This document shows, piece after piece, positions 46,360 to 59,638 of a DNA stretch of 64,000 nt. The translations under genes were made by a program, and so were the position numbers. The notes below the pieces were generated by a model that was not told where the DNA came from, did no database searches, and saw only the letters and a program-made list of their open reading frames with translations. The stretch is from positions 1,922,001 through 1,986,000 of the forward strand of contig BSBN01000781.1 of the NCBI GenBank assembly GCA_027924645.1, written 5' to 3'. How positions within the stretch are numbered: the stretch's first letter is position 1; every line of letters starts with the position of its first letter. Origin of the DNA: Cunninghamia lanceolata. Taxonomy: Eukaryota; Streptophyta; Pinopsida; Cupressales; Cupressaceae.

Positions 46360-47061
46360 GCATTTTTATAAGGATAAGGGCACATTTTCTATGGAGGATT
46401 TGTTCTATCATGTCTCATATTTTCCTTTCTTCATGGAGTTGACTAGCCCCCATGCATACCTATTAGATACTCTTCTTTTATTTATCCATGAGCTTCATGA
46501 TGATCCTTTGGCTTGTGATAGTGATGACCATTAACCTAGCAAGGATTTATCATGTGTTAGTGATGTATCTAATATGATTGATTTTGATGATATCATGTCT
46601 CGCTCACTTATGCATGGCATTACTATAACTCTTGATGATATAACTCTTACATGTCATGTAGTCCTAAGTCCATGGATTCACATGCTTTGAATGCACTACC
46701 TTCCCTTATATGTGATGATAAGTATAATAATGATCATTTTTCTACATTTCATGTTGAATCTATGGAAGCTAATAATGTATGTATACATGTCTTATCTTCA
46801 CCTACATGTGATGACAATGAATCTTTCTTTACCATGCCTAGTTATATACTTGGTGATTTTGGATTACCTATCTATGATGATTATCTTAGCAATGAGATTT
46901 ATGATGATTACACTTCTTCTATCACTACTTATATGCCTTTTTCACCTTCACATGGGGTCATTACCCCCCATGCAGTTCATAACAGATCCTCTTCCGTATC
47001 TTGTGGCTCATGGTCTCTTGATAATATGTTTAGTGATGCATATAGTGTGGTCCATGTATAA
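46360..47061 (+). pseudogene. Acidic Asp/Ser-rich ORF, frameshifted, unknown function
   Basis: The first segment (46360-46650) reads KGTFSMEDLFYHVSYFPFF and is Asp-rich toward its end, with one TAA. After a frame change the second segment (46651-47061, 136 codons) is open and rich in Asp, Ser, Tyr and His (SLICDDKYNNDHF, GLPIYDDYLSNEIYDDYTSS). No known domain. Its composition recalls the accessory ORFs at 8695 and 18712, but I see no convincing alignment. It runs directly into a gypsy RT fragment at about 47050. Confidence 0.45.
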
Positions 47062-47395
47062 TACCTGTAGTACTAACACTGAAGAAAGATGGAGAATGGA
47101 GAATGTGTACAGATTGCTGAGCCATCAACAAAATTACAATCAAGTACATATTTCCATTACCGAGGATGGATGATATTATGGATTTCTTGAGTAGAGCCAA
47201 GTATTTTACGAAGATTGATCTGAAGAGTGGATATCACCAGATCCAAATCAGAGGAGATGAATGGAAGATAGCCTTCAAGACTAAAGAAGATGTATACCAA
47301 TGGTTAGTCATGTCATTTTGGCTAACCAATGCATCAAGTACATTCATTTAGCTCATGAACAAGGTATTAAAAGAGTTTTTTGGGTAAATTTTGTT
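47050..47395 (+). pseudogene. Isolated Ty3/gypsy reverse transcriptase fragment
   Basis: [54 protein letters not shown] and LTNASSTF are RT motifs closely parallel to the gypsy element at 12440-12720. The fragment starts abruptly at the end of the acidic ORF and stops near the catalytic YLDD, which is absent. The only stops are in C-stop-AIN and FI-stop-LMN. No gag, RNase H or integrase flanks it. Confidence 0.9.
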
Positions 47396-47676
47396 GCATA
47401 TGTATTGTTATTGATGTCAACAATGTGATGTTTAGTGATGGGTAGGATTGCATATTTGTCAACAATGCTGAAGGTTGGAAGCAGAAGTGATGATCAGTTA
47501 ATGAGATGCCAAAGGATAGTGATGACTAAGGGAGAATGTTGTGAGACAGAGAAGAAAAGTGATGAGTATATGCTGAGGTGATCAAAGAAGAAGACAAAGG
47601 AGTAATAAAGAGATGGATAAGAGAAGTTGTGAAGTAAAGGGTAAGATGATGAATGCCATGTACTATGTATACTGAT
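47396..47676. other. No gene seen; junction to element C
   Basis: Purine-rich sequence with no motif recognised, ending at the TG that opens the left LTR of element C. Confidence 0.45.
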
Positions 47677-48614
47677 TGTATTGGGTGAATATTTTTTCGT
47701 CAACTCACTGAAGACAAAATGGTTATATCAAACTCAATGTGATGAGATAAATCTCTCCTCTCAGCAAGGGGAGGCTCCCTTCTTAGTGCTTATTGAAACA
47801 AAATTAAACTACTTTAAGCTAAAAGTATTTACACTAGCTCTAACCATGTAGGGGTGTGTTACAAATTCATCACTTTCTCTTCTTTCAGAAAAGAAGTTTA
47901 CAATGTTTCACGGTAATATTCAATAATGCTTCTACACTTCTAATATTAACCTAAACAGTAATCACCAATATTCTTGATTAAACATGTGAATAATCAAAGA
48001 GTAACAATATAAATATGTGATAAGAGACCAAAAGACACGTAAAAGCACAAAGTCTTTTTACTGCCTTCAATGAGAGTTTTATAGTAACCAATGACGTAAG
48101 TTGAAGCACAAAGGCTTTCAACTCACTTCACAAAATGATTCATGAACCAAGTGAATAATCTCAAGAACAAAGTCTTCAAATTATCCCCAGAAAGATTTTA
48201 AAAGTAACTGTATCACTAGTTGGAGTACAAAGTCTATCAACTAACAATACCACTAATCCACGCGAATGTAATTGAAAATTATAGCACAAAGTCTACAAGT
48301 TCTCAACACGATTCATATAAAAAGTGAAAAACTACAAGCTCAAAGTCATTATAATCCTCCACTGAGAAACGCTTTCAACACACATAGATTCAAGTAAATA
48401 ATATAGCATAAAGTTTATATAACTTATCTTGAACGTCCTCCAATCGTAATAACCAAAGACCACTTTATCCAATCAATCAACAAGAGAAATCAGCAAAAAT
48501 GCCATATGAACATCCTCACCCACACAAATTTGCAATTTGAACACAAAGTCTCAAAGTTGAGTCTCAATTTGGGCAGCACTTCGTTGCATAAGATTAAAGA
48601 TAGATAATTACAAA
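47677..48614 (-). repeat. Left LTR of element C, R-U5 portion
   Basis: Aligns with 54866-55850 at high identity by eye; the right copy has about 60 extra bp near 55730. The minus-strand TATA box (CACCTATAAATATGAGAG) lies at about 48628-48645, just right of this part, so these 0.95 kb correspond to R and U5. The sequence carries repeated CACAAAGTC phrases. Confidence 0.8.
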
Positions 48615-48832
48615 AGAGCTCTCTCATATTTATAGGTGAGAGCCAAGAGCTAATCTAGGAAAAAGTCTAACTACTTTGACTTATTCAACAAAAGAGTCCT
48701 TATTAATTTAGGATTTCCTTTGTTCACACATGTAATTACATATTGAAAAACTACATGTGGACATGTCCAAAACTAAAAATAAAATGCATAAAAGAAATGC
48801 TGAGAAAATATTCTAAGGCATGACCAAATCCA

Positions 48833-49420
48833 TCAACTCCTGTTCCCATCTTTCTTCAGAAATTCCACATACATTGTCATCACTGATTGTACTTCATCCA
48901 CATCAGGTCCTGAAGTATGCTTAGAATTAGCAGGAGCCATGGTTATGTAATCTTTCTTAGACCACTCTGTGACTGAGTCTTTGCATTCTTTATCACTGTC
49001 TCCTTCTGCATCATTTCTATACAGTTCCTTTAACAATGATGCCTCATTTGATCCATAAAAATCCCTCACTCTCCTAGAAAATTTCCCAACATAGCTTGAG
49101 AGGAGCCTATTTTGATGATTTTGAAACTTACTTGCAATCCCTAAATCCCTCTAGAGATTATATGGAACATGTTGAAGTCTGTGACCCAAAAGTGGAAATG
49201 ATGATGACTACTTGGAATGTCTAACAACCGATCCAAAATGCATTAGGACATGTCTCCAAGCCATTCCTTTTAAATCCACTCAAAATCTTCCCTCCTGAAG
49301 ATTTATAGAAACGTGAGATGAAAAAGACCACGACAATTTTCTGAACAAATCAACTTGCTCCCAATTATCAAAGCTTACAACCCATGGCCATCCCATAAAA
49401 TTTTGCATGGTCTTTGCAAG
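48833..49420 (-). pseudogene. Captured ORF of unknown identity, copy 1
   Basis: The minus-strand frame opens from 49069 (MRDFYGSNEASLLKELYRND ...) for 78 codons and extends upstream with stops to about 49420. I do not recognise it. Copies 2 and 3 carry the same frame. The plus strand also has a longish frame here (FETYLQSLNPS ...), so the true coding strand is uncertain. I prefer minus because the neighbouring PRMT4 exon and the element itself are minus. Confidence 0.4.
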
Positions 49421-49719
49421 AATTTTATTTGATGATGAGCACTACACCATCAGGATACGCCTATTTGTGACCAACAACATCCAATGATTGGATACCTCAA
49501 AATGTTCCTCATATAAACCTGACTAGGTAGGTTTTGAAGGTTCCATGAAAACATCTGTGCATTCAAAACATCAACTTTCTTCTGCAAGGTAAAGCACCCT
49601 CTACAATGTCATCTCTCTTTCATCTTCCTCTCTGGCAATTCTTGCACTTCTTCAATACAACAGGAATACAACCCCACTAACATTGGAGGAGGTGCAGGTG
49701 GCAACATGGAGGAGCGGTG

Positions 49720-49893
49720 AAAACCACTGACACTACATATTATACTTGATATTTAATAGTATGTATGGGTGGCAAAAAATACCGCCCTAACATATCAACA
49801 ATAGGTAAGTATTTTGTATGGGCAGCAAAATTTGCCATCCATGCACAATTGATAGAATTAAGTTCTGCCTTAGCGGCAATTTTTACCGCTTAA
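49720..49893. repeat. Hairpin minisatellite, copy 1
   Basis: Palindromic units at 49762-49792 (arms TGTATGGGTGGC / ACCGCCCTAACA), 49815-49845 (TGTATGGGCAGC / GCCATCCATGCA) and 49870-49893 (TTAGCGGC / ACCGCTTA) surround A/T cores, with a weaker unit at about 49721. Spacing is 53-55 bp. The last unit abuts the 3' edge of the PRMT4 exon. Confidence 0.85.
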
Positions 49894-50166
49894 TCACCAT
49901 TATACGCTGGCCCAGAGATGGATTTCCATCCACAGGTTTTCTAGCATAATCGACCATATTTGATGCTTCCACAACATAGACATTCTTTACACTAGCCTGA
50001 GCAGGAAAAGTGAAAGAATTCTACTTCTAGTACCCACATCAACTATGATACGCCCCTAAAATTCTATACAATTTTCTATAACAACAACATAGTAGGACCT
50101 TGTGTGCACATAATCTTGTAACATGTTCTGCTAGTGAAGAAGCTGTCCATAATAATGGAAATACAT
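49890..50166 (-). pseudogene. Captured PRMT4/CARM1 exon, copy 1
   Basis: The minus strand reads KMYFHYYGQLLHQQNMLQDY, then V-H-T-R-S-Y-Y, IVDVGTRSRILSLF and VVEASNMVDYARK, ending [13 protein letters not shown]. This is the N-terminal catalytic part of plant type I arginine methyltransferase PRMT4 (CARM1), which asymmetrically methylates histone H3 and other proteins. The SAM-binding motif V-D-V-G-x-G-S-G is damaged (GTRSR), and a TAG replaces Gln before GRI. Only one exon-sized piece is present, ending where a hairpin unit begins. A host fragment, not a functional gene. Confidence 0.88.
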
Positions 50167-50448
50167 TTTAGTAGAAGATTGATGCAATAGATAAGGAGGC
50201 AATCAAAATATTGATACCATAATTACAAAAGAGCTCTCTCATATTTATAGGTGAGAGCCAAGACCTAATCTAGGAAAAAGTCTAACTACATTGACTTATT
50301 CAACAAAAGATTCCTTATTGATTTAGGACTTCCTTTGTTCACACATGTAATTACACATTGAAAAAAGTACATGTGGACATGTCCAAAACTAAAAACAAAA
50401 TGCATAAAAGAAATGCCCAAAAAATATTCTAAGGCATGAACAAATCCA

Positions 50449-51024
50449 TCAACTCCCGTTCCCATCTTTCTTCAGAAATTCTTCATACATTATCATCATT
50501 GATTGTACTTCATCTGCATTAGGTCCTGAAGTATGCTTAGAATTAGCAGGAGCCATGGTTATGGAATCTTGCTTAGACCACTTTGTGACTGAGTCTTTGT
50601 ATTCTTTATCACTGTCTCCTTTTGCATCATTTCTATACAGTTCCTTTAATAATGATGCCTTATTTGATCCATAAAAATCCCTCACTCTTCAAGAAAAGTT
50701 CCCAACATAGCTTGAGAGGAGCCTATTTTGATGATTCTGAAACTTACTTCCAATCCCTGAATCCCTCTGGAGATTATACGGAACATGTTGAAGTCTGTGA
50801 CCCAAAAGTGGAAATGATGATAACTGCCTAGAATGTCTAACAACTGATCCAAAATGCATTAGGACATGTCTCCAAGCCATTCCTTTTAAATCCACTAAAA
50901 ATCTTCCCTTATGAAGATTTACAGAAACGTGAGATGAAAAAGACCATGACAATTTTCTGAACAAATCAGCTTGCACCCAATTATTAAAGCTTAGAACCCA
51001 CGGCCACCCCATAATATTTTGCAT
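50449..51024 (-). pseudogene. Captured ORF of unknown identity, copy 2 (longest)
   Basis: About 190 codons in one frame from 51024 to 50449 with a single TGA at 50689-50691. The start reads MQNIMGWPWVLSFNNW, and the C-terminal part matches copies 1 and 3 with E-to-K, C-to-Y and D-to-N changes that fit G-to-A mutation. No known domain was identified. It could be a host exon or a chance frame preserved in all three copies. Confidence 0.45.
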
Positions 51025-51329
51025 GGTCTTTGCAAGAATTTTATTTGATGATGGGCACTACACCATCAGGATACGCCTATTTGTGACCAATAGCATCCGG
51101 TGATTGGATACCTCAAAATGTTCCTCATATAAACCTGACCAGGCAGATTTTGAAGGTTCCATGAAAACATGTATGCATTCAAAATGTCTCCTTTCTTCTG
51201 CAAGGTAAAGCACCCTCTACAGTGTCATCTCTCTTTCATCTTCCTCTCTAGAAATTCTTGTGCTTCTTCAATACTGTAGGAATACAACCCCACTAACACT
51301 GGAGGAGGCACGGATGGCAAGCTAGAGGA

Positions 51330-52500
<1,171 letters not shown>

Positions 52501-53039
52501 GACAAAAAGTTTCTAACTCTTAGAAACTGAAACTTGCAACTTGAACTATTTTGCAAATTTTGAGAAACTAACACTAGATGATGCTCGAGCAGACTCTTCG
52601 AGGCTAGGGGAATGCACACAAAGATGATTGTGATTGTCTCATTTTGTGAGCTTAGAGTTGTGGGCTATGAAATAGACAAGTTTCATAGGGGTCATCCCAC
52701 AAATTGAGTGTAGCTAAATTTGAGGATAACAGTTGGCTCTAATTGGGGTGCTTCCTTTGATCATCCTTTGAAATGATCGACGGGAGAAGAACTCTAGTCT
52801 CTAAGTGCCTTCATCCATCCATTGGGCTATAGAGTCAGGCGACATAACAAAAAGACACAAAAAGACATAAAAGAAAAAGACTCAAAACTATAAAAATATT
52901 TACAAACTTATCCATCACTTCACTGTGATAAAAGCTTCAGATGTTGTCCACTATGGGGCAGCAAAAAACGTGTTCCATCCTTCTTTTTTTTACTATTGAA
53001 AGAGTAACATTTCCCAGTGTTTGCCATTCTGGGATCTTC

Positions 53040-54756
53040 TTATGTACCTAGATTGAATTGCCCAACTTCTGCTGATGAATTTGGTTCCAATTTTTGTTGT
53101 CATTTGATGAAGTGATCATGCTTATCAAAAAGTTTCTCCAGAGAAACCAATCCTTTGGAAATTTTATTTCCTTTTAGCTGCAAAATCTCTTCACTTGAAG
53201 AGGATGATTCATCTATTTCTAGATCTCCATTTGAAACATTACCCAATAACTTAGCATCTTCATTAGAGATCAAGAAATGAGTACCCATATCAGAAAACTC
53301 AAAGAGAATCTGAGTTTTGGATCCTCATATTTTGCCACTATGTACTTGGCCTCCCTTTTAGGATGAAGTTTCTGCATAATACCCTTAACAAGTATTCTTT
53401 TTTCCAATATTTGAATCTTTGTCATCTTAGCATGATCTATGATATCAAAAAGTTGATATGAACTAGCTACAGAAGATGGAAAACTCTCATCTTGAGGTTT
53501 TACATTGGGAGTACTGGTTTTAGGAACATGAGATAAAGTAAGAAGATCTAATGTACTTAACTGTTCGTCATCAGTCATATACCTCAGTTGAATAGGCAAA
53601 GGAGTACATCTCTTAGCAATAGAAATCACAGGTTGAGGATCCTCCTTAGACTTTCCTTTGTCAATTGCTTGTTGGTTCAATTGGTTATGTGACCATGTGA
53701 GAACAATATAAGATTCATCAAAAGTAACTTCTTCTTGTTTTACTTCATCCTCGAAGTCAAGGAACCCGATGGTAGAGTCACTAGCTAATTGCTCTTCACC
53801 TTCCATGAAAATATTAGCTTAATCTTCTTGATCATGTTCTGATTGAAGAAGATTGTCTTGCTCCAATTCATAATAGAAGATTGTTTAATTCACAGTTGGT
53901 GCCTCTAAAGCAAGTCTTCCTTGTGATGAAGGAAGCCTATTTTGATTCTGATTCCTTGAAGCATTAACTTGGTAATTCGGAGCATTGGGGAAGGTACTCC
54001 TTGGAATGTCCTTGTAGAGGGGAATGGACAAACTCTGAGACATTTGTTTTTTCAGAGCTAACAACTCATTAGCTAACTTTTGCACTATAGGATCCATAGT
54101 GCTGGTAGAAGGTAAAGCCAAAGGGGTTTGCCCACTAGGCCTAATAGAATCCTTCTTCAACTTTCCTGCCAAGATCAAATCATCCTCCACTTCAATTGCC
54201 AAACTTTGAGCAATTGAAAGATCAACTGGTGCTGCTCTTCATAAAAGAAAACTTCTTCTGACAATTGTGAATTGATGAAGAAGCATTTTAGGTTCTCAGC
54301 TGTGGGTTGAGCAACAGTTGGGATCCTGTTCTTTAGCTTATTGAACTTTGCCACAAACTCACGAATGGGCTCATGGGGTTCCTTTTTCATTTGAGTAAGT
54401 TGGGCCAACAAGGCATAAGCATCTTTTGTTAGCTTGAATCTGGCTTCGAACTGGGTTCGAAGTGTATTCCATCTAGTAACAATTCCTAGTGCAAGGTGAT
54501 AGAATCAATCAACTACAACACTTTGGAGTGTTTCTAAAACTAGTCTCACAGAAACATCTTCATATTCCACCCCAAGAACTCCGTAGGCAATGTAGAATGC
54601 AACAATGTGCTCATCCGGATGTTGTTTACCATCCTCGTAGAACTTGGGAAAGTTCTTATGTGAACCACAAGGTAGTTCATGTAGAGGTTGAACCAAATTC
54701 AACAACCCAAAAGCATTTCCCCATGGACTTGGGAGAGCCATACTCTTAACAAACAA
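53040..54756 (-). pseudogene. Gypsy gag (Tat/Ogre-like) with trace of pol, element C
   Basis: Minus strand, four frame segments. 54756-54505: MALPSPWGNAFGLLNLVQPL, then FPKFYEDGKQHPDEHIVAF. 54411-54175: LAQLTQMKKEPHEPIREFVA, then KFNKLKNRIP, the gag core. 54202-53885: Pro/Gln-rich. 53806-53270: acidic, 178 codons. 53288-53040 ends near QFNLGT-stop-EDPRMA, resembling the link before RT in Tat/Ogre-type gypsy pol, and then similarity stops. So gag and a few pol residues remain, while RT, RNase H and integrase are gone. Long LTRs are usual in that lineage. Lineage assignment is moderately sure. Confidence 0.75.
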
Positions 54757-54843
54757 TAGATCATATATAACAAAAATATATTACAAAATATGAGTTCGGT
54801 ATGCTTCAACCAAAGGCAAGAGGCTCTTGGTTGCACTTTCGAT

Positions 54844-54860
54844 CCCTAGTAGAGTCGCCA
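54844..54860 (-). other. Primer binding site of element C
   Basis: The minus strand reads TGGCGACTCTACTAGGG, 5 bp from the LTR edge at 54866. It begins with TGG as required and differs from the Met-type sites of the copia elements here. The tRNA was not identified. Confidence 0.75.
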
Positions 54861-56130
54861 AAAACTGTTGGGTGAATATTTTGTCATCAACTCACTGAAG
54901 ACAAAATGGTTATATCAACCTCAGTGTGATGAGATAAATCTCTCCTCTCAGCAAGGGGAGGCTCCCTTCTTAGTGCTTATTGAAACAAAATTAAACTACT
55001 TTAAGCTAAAAGTATTTACACTAGCTCTAACCATGTAGGGAGTGTGTTACATTCATCCTTTTCTCTTCTTTCAAAAAAGATGTTTACAATGTTTCACAGT
55101 AATATTCAATAATGTTTCTATACTTCTAATATTACCCTAAACAATAATCAACAATATTCTTGATTAAACATGTGAATAATCAAAGAGTACCAATATAAAT
55201 ATGTGATAAGAGACCGGAAGAAATGCAAAAGCTCAAAGTCTTTTTACTGCCTTCAATGAGAGTTTTATAGTAACCAATGACATAAGTTGAAGCACAAAGT
55301 CTTTCAACTCACTTCACAAAAAGATTCATGAACCAAGTGAATAATCTCAAGCACAAACTCTTCAAATTATCCCTAGAAAGATTTTAAAAGAAATCATATC
55401 ACTGATTGGAGCACAAAGTCTGTCAACTAACAATACCACTAATCCAGGCAAATGTAATTGAAAATTATAGCACAAAGTCTACAAGTTCTCAACACGATTA
55501 ATATATAAAGTGAACAACTACAAGCTCAAAGTCATTATAATCCTCCACTGAGAAATGTTTTCAACACACATAGATTCAAGTAAATAATATAGAACAAAGT
55601 TTATATAACTTAACTTGAACGTCCTCCAATCGTAATAACCAAACACCACTTTATCCAATCAATCAACAAGAGAAATCAATAAAAATGCCATATGAACATC
55701 CTCACCCATACAAATTCGATTCAACACAAAGTTTGATATCAAAATTTGCCTTCTATATTGATTGGAATTGATCATGCAATTTGAACACAAAGTCTCAAAG
55801 TTGAGTCTCAATTTGGGCAGCACTTCGTTGCATAAGATTAAAGATAGATAATTACAAAAGAGCTCTCTCATATTTATAGATGAGAGCCAAGAGCTAATCT
55901 AGGAAAAAGTCTAACTACTTTGACTTATTCAACAAAAGAGTCCTTATTGATTTAGGACTTCCTTTGTTCACACATGTAATTACATATTGAAAAAGTACAT
56001 GTGGACATGTCCAAAACTAAAAATAAAAAGCATAAAAGAAATGTCGAGAAAATATTCTAAGGCATGACCAAATCCATCAACTCCTATTCCCATCTTTCTT
56101 CAGAAATTCCACATACATTGTCATCACTGA

Positions 56131-56650
56131 TTATACTTCATCCACATCAGGTCCTGAAGTATGCTTAGAATTAGCAGGAGCCATGGTTATGTAATCTTTC
56201 TTAGACCACTCTGTGACTGAGTCTTTGCATTCTTTATCACTGTCTCCTTCTGCATCATTTCTATACAGTTCCTTTAACAATGATGCCTCATTTGATCCAT
56301 AAAAATCCCTCACTCTCCTAGAAAATTTCCCAACATAGCTTGAGAGGAGCCTATTTTGATGATTCTAAAACTTACTTGCAATCCCTAAATCCCTCTGGAG
56401 ATTATATGGAACATGTTGAAGTCTGTGACCCAAAAGTGGAAATGATGATGACTACTTGGAATGTCTAACAACCGATCCAAAATGCATTAGGACATGTCTC
56501 CAAGCCATTCCTTTTAAATCCACTCAAAATCTTCCCTTCTGAAGATTTACAGAAATGTGAGATGAAAAAGACCACAACAATTTTCTGAACAAATCAACTT
56601 GCTCCCAATTATCAAAGCTTACAACCCACGACCATCCCATAAAATTTTGC
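56131..56650 (-). pseudogene. Captured ORF of unknown identity, copy 3
   Basis: Same reading frame as 48833-49069 and 50449-51024. 60 codons are open from 56313, identical in that stretch to copy 1. Identity unknown. The region around it differs from copy 1 at only a few bases by eye. Confidence 0.4.
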
Positions 56651-56954
56651 ATGGTCTTTGCAAGAATTTTATTTGATGATGAGCACTAAACCATCAGGAT
56701 ATGCCTATTTGTGACCAACAACATCCAGTGATTAGATACCTCAAAATGTTCCTCATATAAACCTAACTAGGTAGATTTTGAAGGTTCCATGAAAACATTT
56801 GTGCATTCAAAACATCAACTTTCTTCTGCAAGGTAAAGCACCCTCTACAATGTCATCTCTCTTTCATCTTCCTCTCTGGCAATTCTTGCACTTCTTCAAT
56901 AATACAGGAATACAACCCCACTAACATTGGAGGAGGTGCGGGTGGCAAGATGGA

Positions 56955-57135
56955 GGAGTGGTGAAAACCACCGACACTACATATTATACTTGATATTTAA
57001 TAGTATGTATGGGCAGCAAAAAATACCGCCCTTACATATCAACAATAGGTAAGTATTTTGTATGGGCGGCAAAATTCGCCGTCCATGCACAATTGATAGA
57101 ATTAAGTTCAGCCTTAGCAGCAATTTTCACCACTT
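56955..57135. repeat. Hairpin minisatellite, copy 3
   Basis: Units at 57006-57036, 57059-57089 (arms GGGCGGC and GCCGTCC around AAAATTC, the best palindrome in the window) and 57114-57135, plus a weak unit at about 56960. Period 53-55 bp. It abuts the PRMT4 exon copy 3. Confidence 0.85.
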
Positions 57136-57410
57136 AATCACCATTATACACTGGCCCAGAGATGGATTTCCATCCCCAGGTTTTCCAACATAATCGACCA
57201 TATCTGATGCTTCCACAACATAGTCATTCTTTACACTAGCTTGAGCAGGAAAAGTGAAAGAATTCTACTTCTAGTACCCACATCAACTACGATACGCCCC
57301 TAAAATTCTATACAATTTTCTATAACAACAACATAGTAGGACCCTGTGTGCACATAATCTTGTAACATGTTCTGCTAGTGAAGAAGCTATCCATAATAAT
57401 GGAAATACAT
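57132..57410 (-). pseudogene. Captured PRMT4/CARM1 exon, copy 3
   Basis: Third copy of the exon, KMYFHYYG-stop at its start (CAG to TAG), same 3' edge against a hairpin unit. Nearly the same as copy 1. It lies 13 bp from the target site of element B. Confidence 0.85.
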
Positions 57411-57418
57411 TTTAACAG

Positions 57419-57423
57419 AAGAT
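57419..57423 (-). repeat. Left target-site duplication of element B
   Basis: AAGAT here pairs with AACAT at 62738-62742 (one mismatch). The same AAGAT precedes the element B stub at 50175-50179. Confidence 0.7.
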
Positions 57424-58432
57424 TGATGCAATAGATAAGGAGGCAATCAAAATATTAATACCATATTTCACAACAATGGGCTTCAATCACTTTGACACTT
57501 CAAGTTTCACAAGAAATCTTTTCAAGGTAATGACCTCTACAAGAGCACCAATTAGAAGTTTCAACTACTCTAACCTAAACAATACCTTAGTTGTATTGCT
57601 TATCCTCTAGGAATCTTAACTCAACCAAAACAAACAATAACCAATATATGTCCCTTCATGAAATTCCTATTCCTTCATTGACTGTCTGAATACTAGTAAC
57701 CCTCTTTAAGTGATTGTCAAGGCATAACTTGGAAACTAAGCACTAAAAATATGAATTGAATACATATTTTAATACCCCTTTGGACCATTCAACACATATT
57801 TGAAAACTAGCATGTATTGTTTTGTAACAAAAACCCCAAATAATGACTGGTAATCTGCTCCCCTTAAGTCTGATTTAGGCATCTCAAACTGTCAATCCTT
57901 GAGATTCTTAATATCTTTCTAGTGAAGGGATCTTATAAACTTTACTTTGGATTGAAAACAAGTCAAATCACCTTACTCATCAATTTTCTAGGGTTTACAA
58001 CCATTCTTGGAACACAAAATTGCCTCATACTTAGTCAAGTCTGTGATTGCTATAACTAGTCTTAACAGGACAGACTTGTTAGAGGGTATAAACCTTCATT
58101 CTTTTACCCAAATTTAACTTGAAGAATGCGTAAATATTTCAATGGCTACCTTTCACAACCTAAAACCACCATGGATAAAGTTCAATCCATAATAAATCAT
58201 CAAAATCACATCATTTCTGCCCTTTACCAATCTGAAACAGGGCTGAACAGTACTAGGGCATTTACAAATCCTAAGAAACCCTTGATCATTTGATCTAAAC
58301 ACTTGTCATAAGGAAACATAACTTATTTCACATCATTTCATTTATGTATGAACTCTTCATTGTACAAAACACCAAGGAAACATCATTTAAATAGCCCACT
58401 ACTTACCCTAGATCAAGGTTTTGACTGTCAAC

Positions 58433-59638
58433 TGTTAAGGGAAAATCGGATCAATCAATGAATATGCATTCATAATCAATATCAAATACCCAAAACTTCA
58501 ATGAAATAGTGAACTAAGGAAATCCAATAAACAATGAGTAAATAACAAAGAAAACCTCCTTAGATCGTAGCTTCCATTGATTGCCTATCAAAAATCATTC
58601 TTGCATGTATGAAATAGGGCCCTCAGAGAGTGCACTTCTTTGCTTTGTTCAAGAATGTCGATTGAGAATGGCGGTGATAATATTGTAATGAAGAGAAGCT
58701 TCACAATGATGGTAATAGTGCGTAGTGCGTAGTAGCGAATGTGATCATAAGCAATGAAGGAATTGGTGCCAAAGGCGCGCTGCAATTCCTGCAGAGTAAC
58801 AATACTTAAAGCTTGGATGAATAGAATGGAGGAATAAGGTTCAATTTATAGACTCGGGAGAATGAAGATCAACGGTATAGAAGACTTGAGAAGATCAACA
58901 ATATAGAACGGATAAGGAATGTGCGACGAATAAGAAGAAGACGTGTCTTGGTTTCTTTTGCATGAGAGGAGTTAACAAGAATAGAAGAATGAGTTAAAGC
59001 ATTTAAAAGAATATAATAATTAGTTAAGTGATTTAAAACAAGAAGAAGGGATTTGCATGAGAATAAGAGGATATTTTGCTTTATTAAATATTAGGAATAT
59101 TTAATTGCATGTGCAAAAAGCTTGAATTATATTTAGAGATAACTCATTTTAGAAGAAAAAGCAACTTAAATAAATATTTGATTTATTTAAATCTAGAGAA
59201 GATATTATTGGAAGAAAACAATTAAATAATTGGAATTATTTAATTTAGAAGATAAGAAAGCAAATTAAATAAATAAATTTATTTAATTGTTGTGCATGAT
59301 TTGGAAGAATAAATAAAATATTTGATTATATTTTATTTTTGGAGATTGAAAGGATTTAAATAAATTTGATTTGATTTATTCAAATTTAGAAGAATGATTT
59401 TGATTTAATTAAATAATTAAGAATTATTTAATTGTTTGGAAGAATTTAATTAAATAAAGGTTTTTATTTAATTTTGACTTTAGAAGAGGTAATTAAATAT
59501 TATGATATTTAATTAACTTAGAGGAATGTGAATCAAATAAATAAATTTGTTTATTTATTTATTGATAGAGGAATTAGAAGGGAATAAATATTAAGAATAT
59601 TTATTTAGACCGAATCATGTCATTTTTAGGCGTATACA
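58433..59638 (-). mobile_element. Solo LTR with TSD TCAAC inside element B
   Basis: A 1206-bp insert, plus-strand start TGTTAAGGGAAAATCGG, end TTTAGGCGTATACA, flanked by TCAAC (58428-58432 and 59639-59643). The right LTR of B shows the empty site, GACTGTCAACAACAAAATC (about 62181). A TATA box on the minus strand (GAGTCTATAAATTG, about 58843-58856) gives minus orientation. U3 (about 59030-59600) is an array of AT palindromes. No coding region. Confidence 0.95.
59030..59610. repeat. Tandem AT palindrome array in the solo LTR U3
   Basis: Repeated inverted units such as AATTAAATAATTAAGAATTA and ATTAAATAAAGG / TTTTTATTTAATT alternate with GAAGAA-rich spacers at about 50-65 bp. The same organisation is seen at 5745-6062. 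Confidence 0.75.

Larger units (their letters stand above)
48615..50220 (-). repeat. Exon-carrying U3 unit, copy 1
   Basis: Starts GATAATTACAAAAGAGCTC and ends with a 41-bp stub (50180-50220) identical in type to the start of element B's LTR (TGATGCAATAGATAAGG). The stub is preceded by the same AAGAT target. It contains an unknown ORF (about 48833-49420), a hairpin array (49720-49893) and a PRMT4 exon (49890-50166). It is closest to copy 3 (55850-57464). Confidence 0.85.
54866..57423 (-). repeat. Right (5') LTR of element C, interrupted by element B
   Basis: Starts TGTTGGGTGAATATT next to the PBS. R-U5 at 54866-55850 matches 47677-48614. The TATA box lies at about 55870-55890 on the minus strand. 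U3 unit copy 3 (55850-57423) follows with unknown ORF (56131-56650), hairpins (56960-57135) and PRMT4 exon, and is cut at AAGAT (57419-57423) by element B. The sequence beyond B (62743 on) may be its continuation, but it does not match the continuation of copy 2. Confidence 0.75.
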
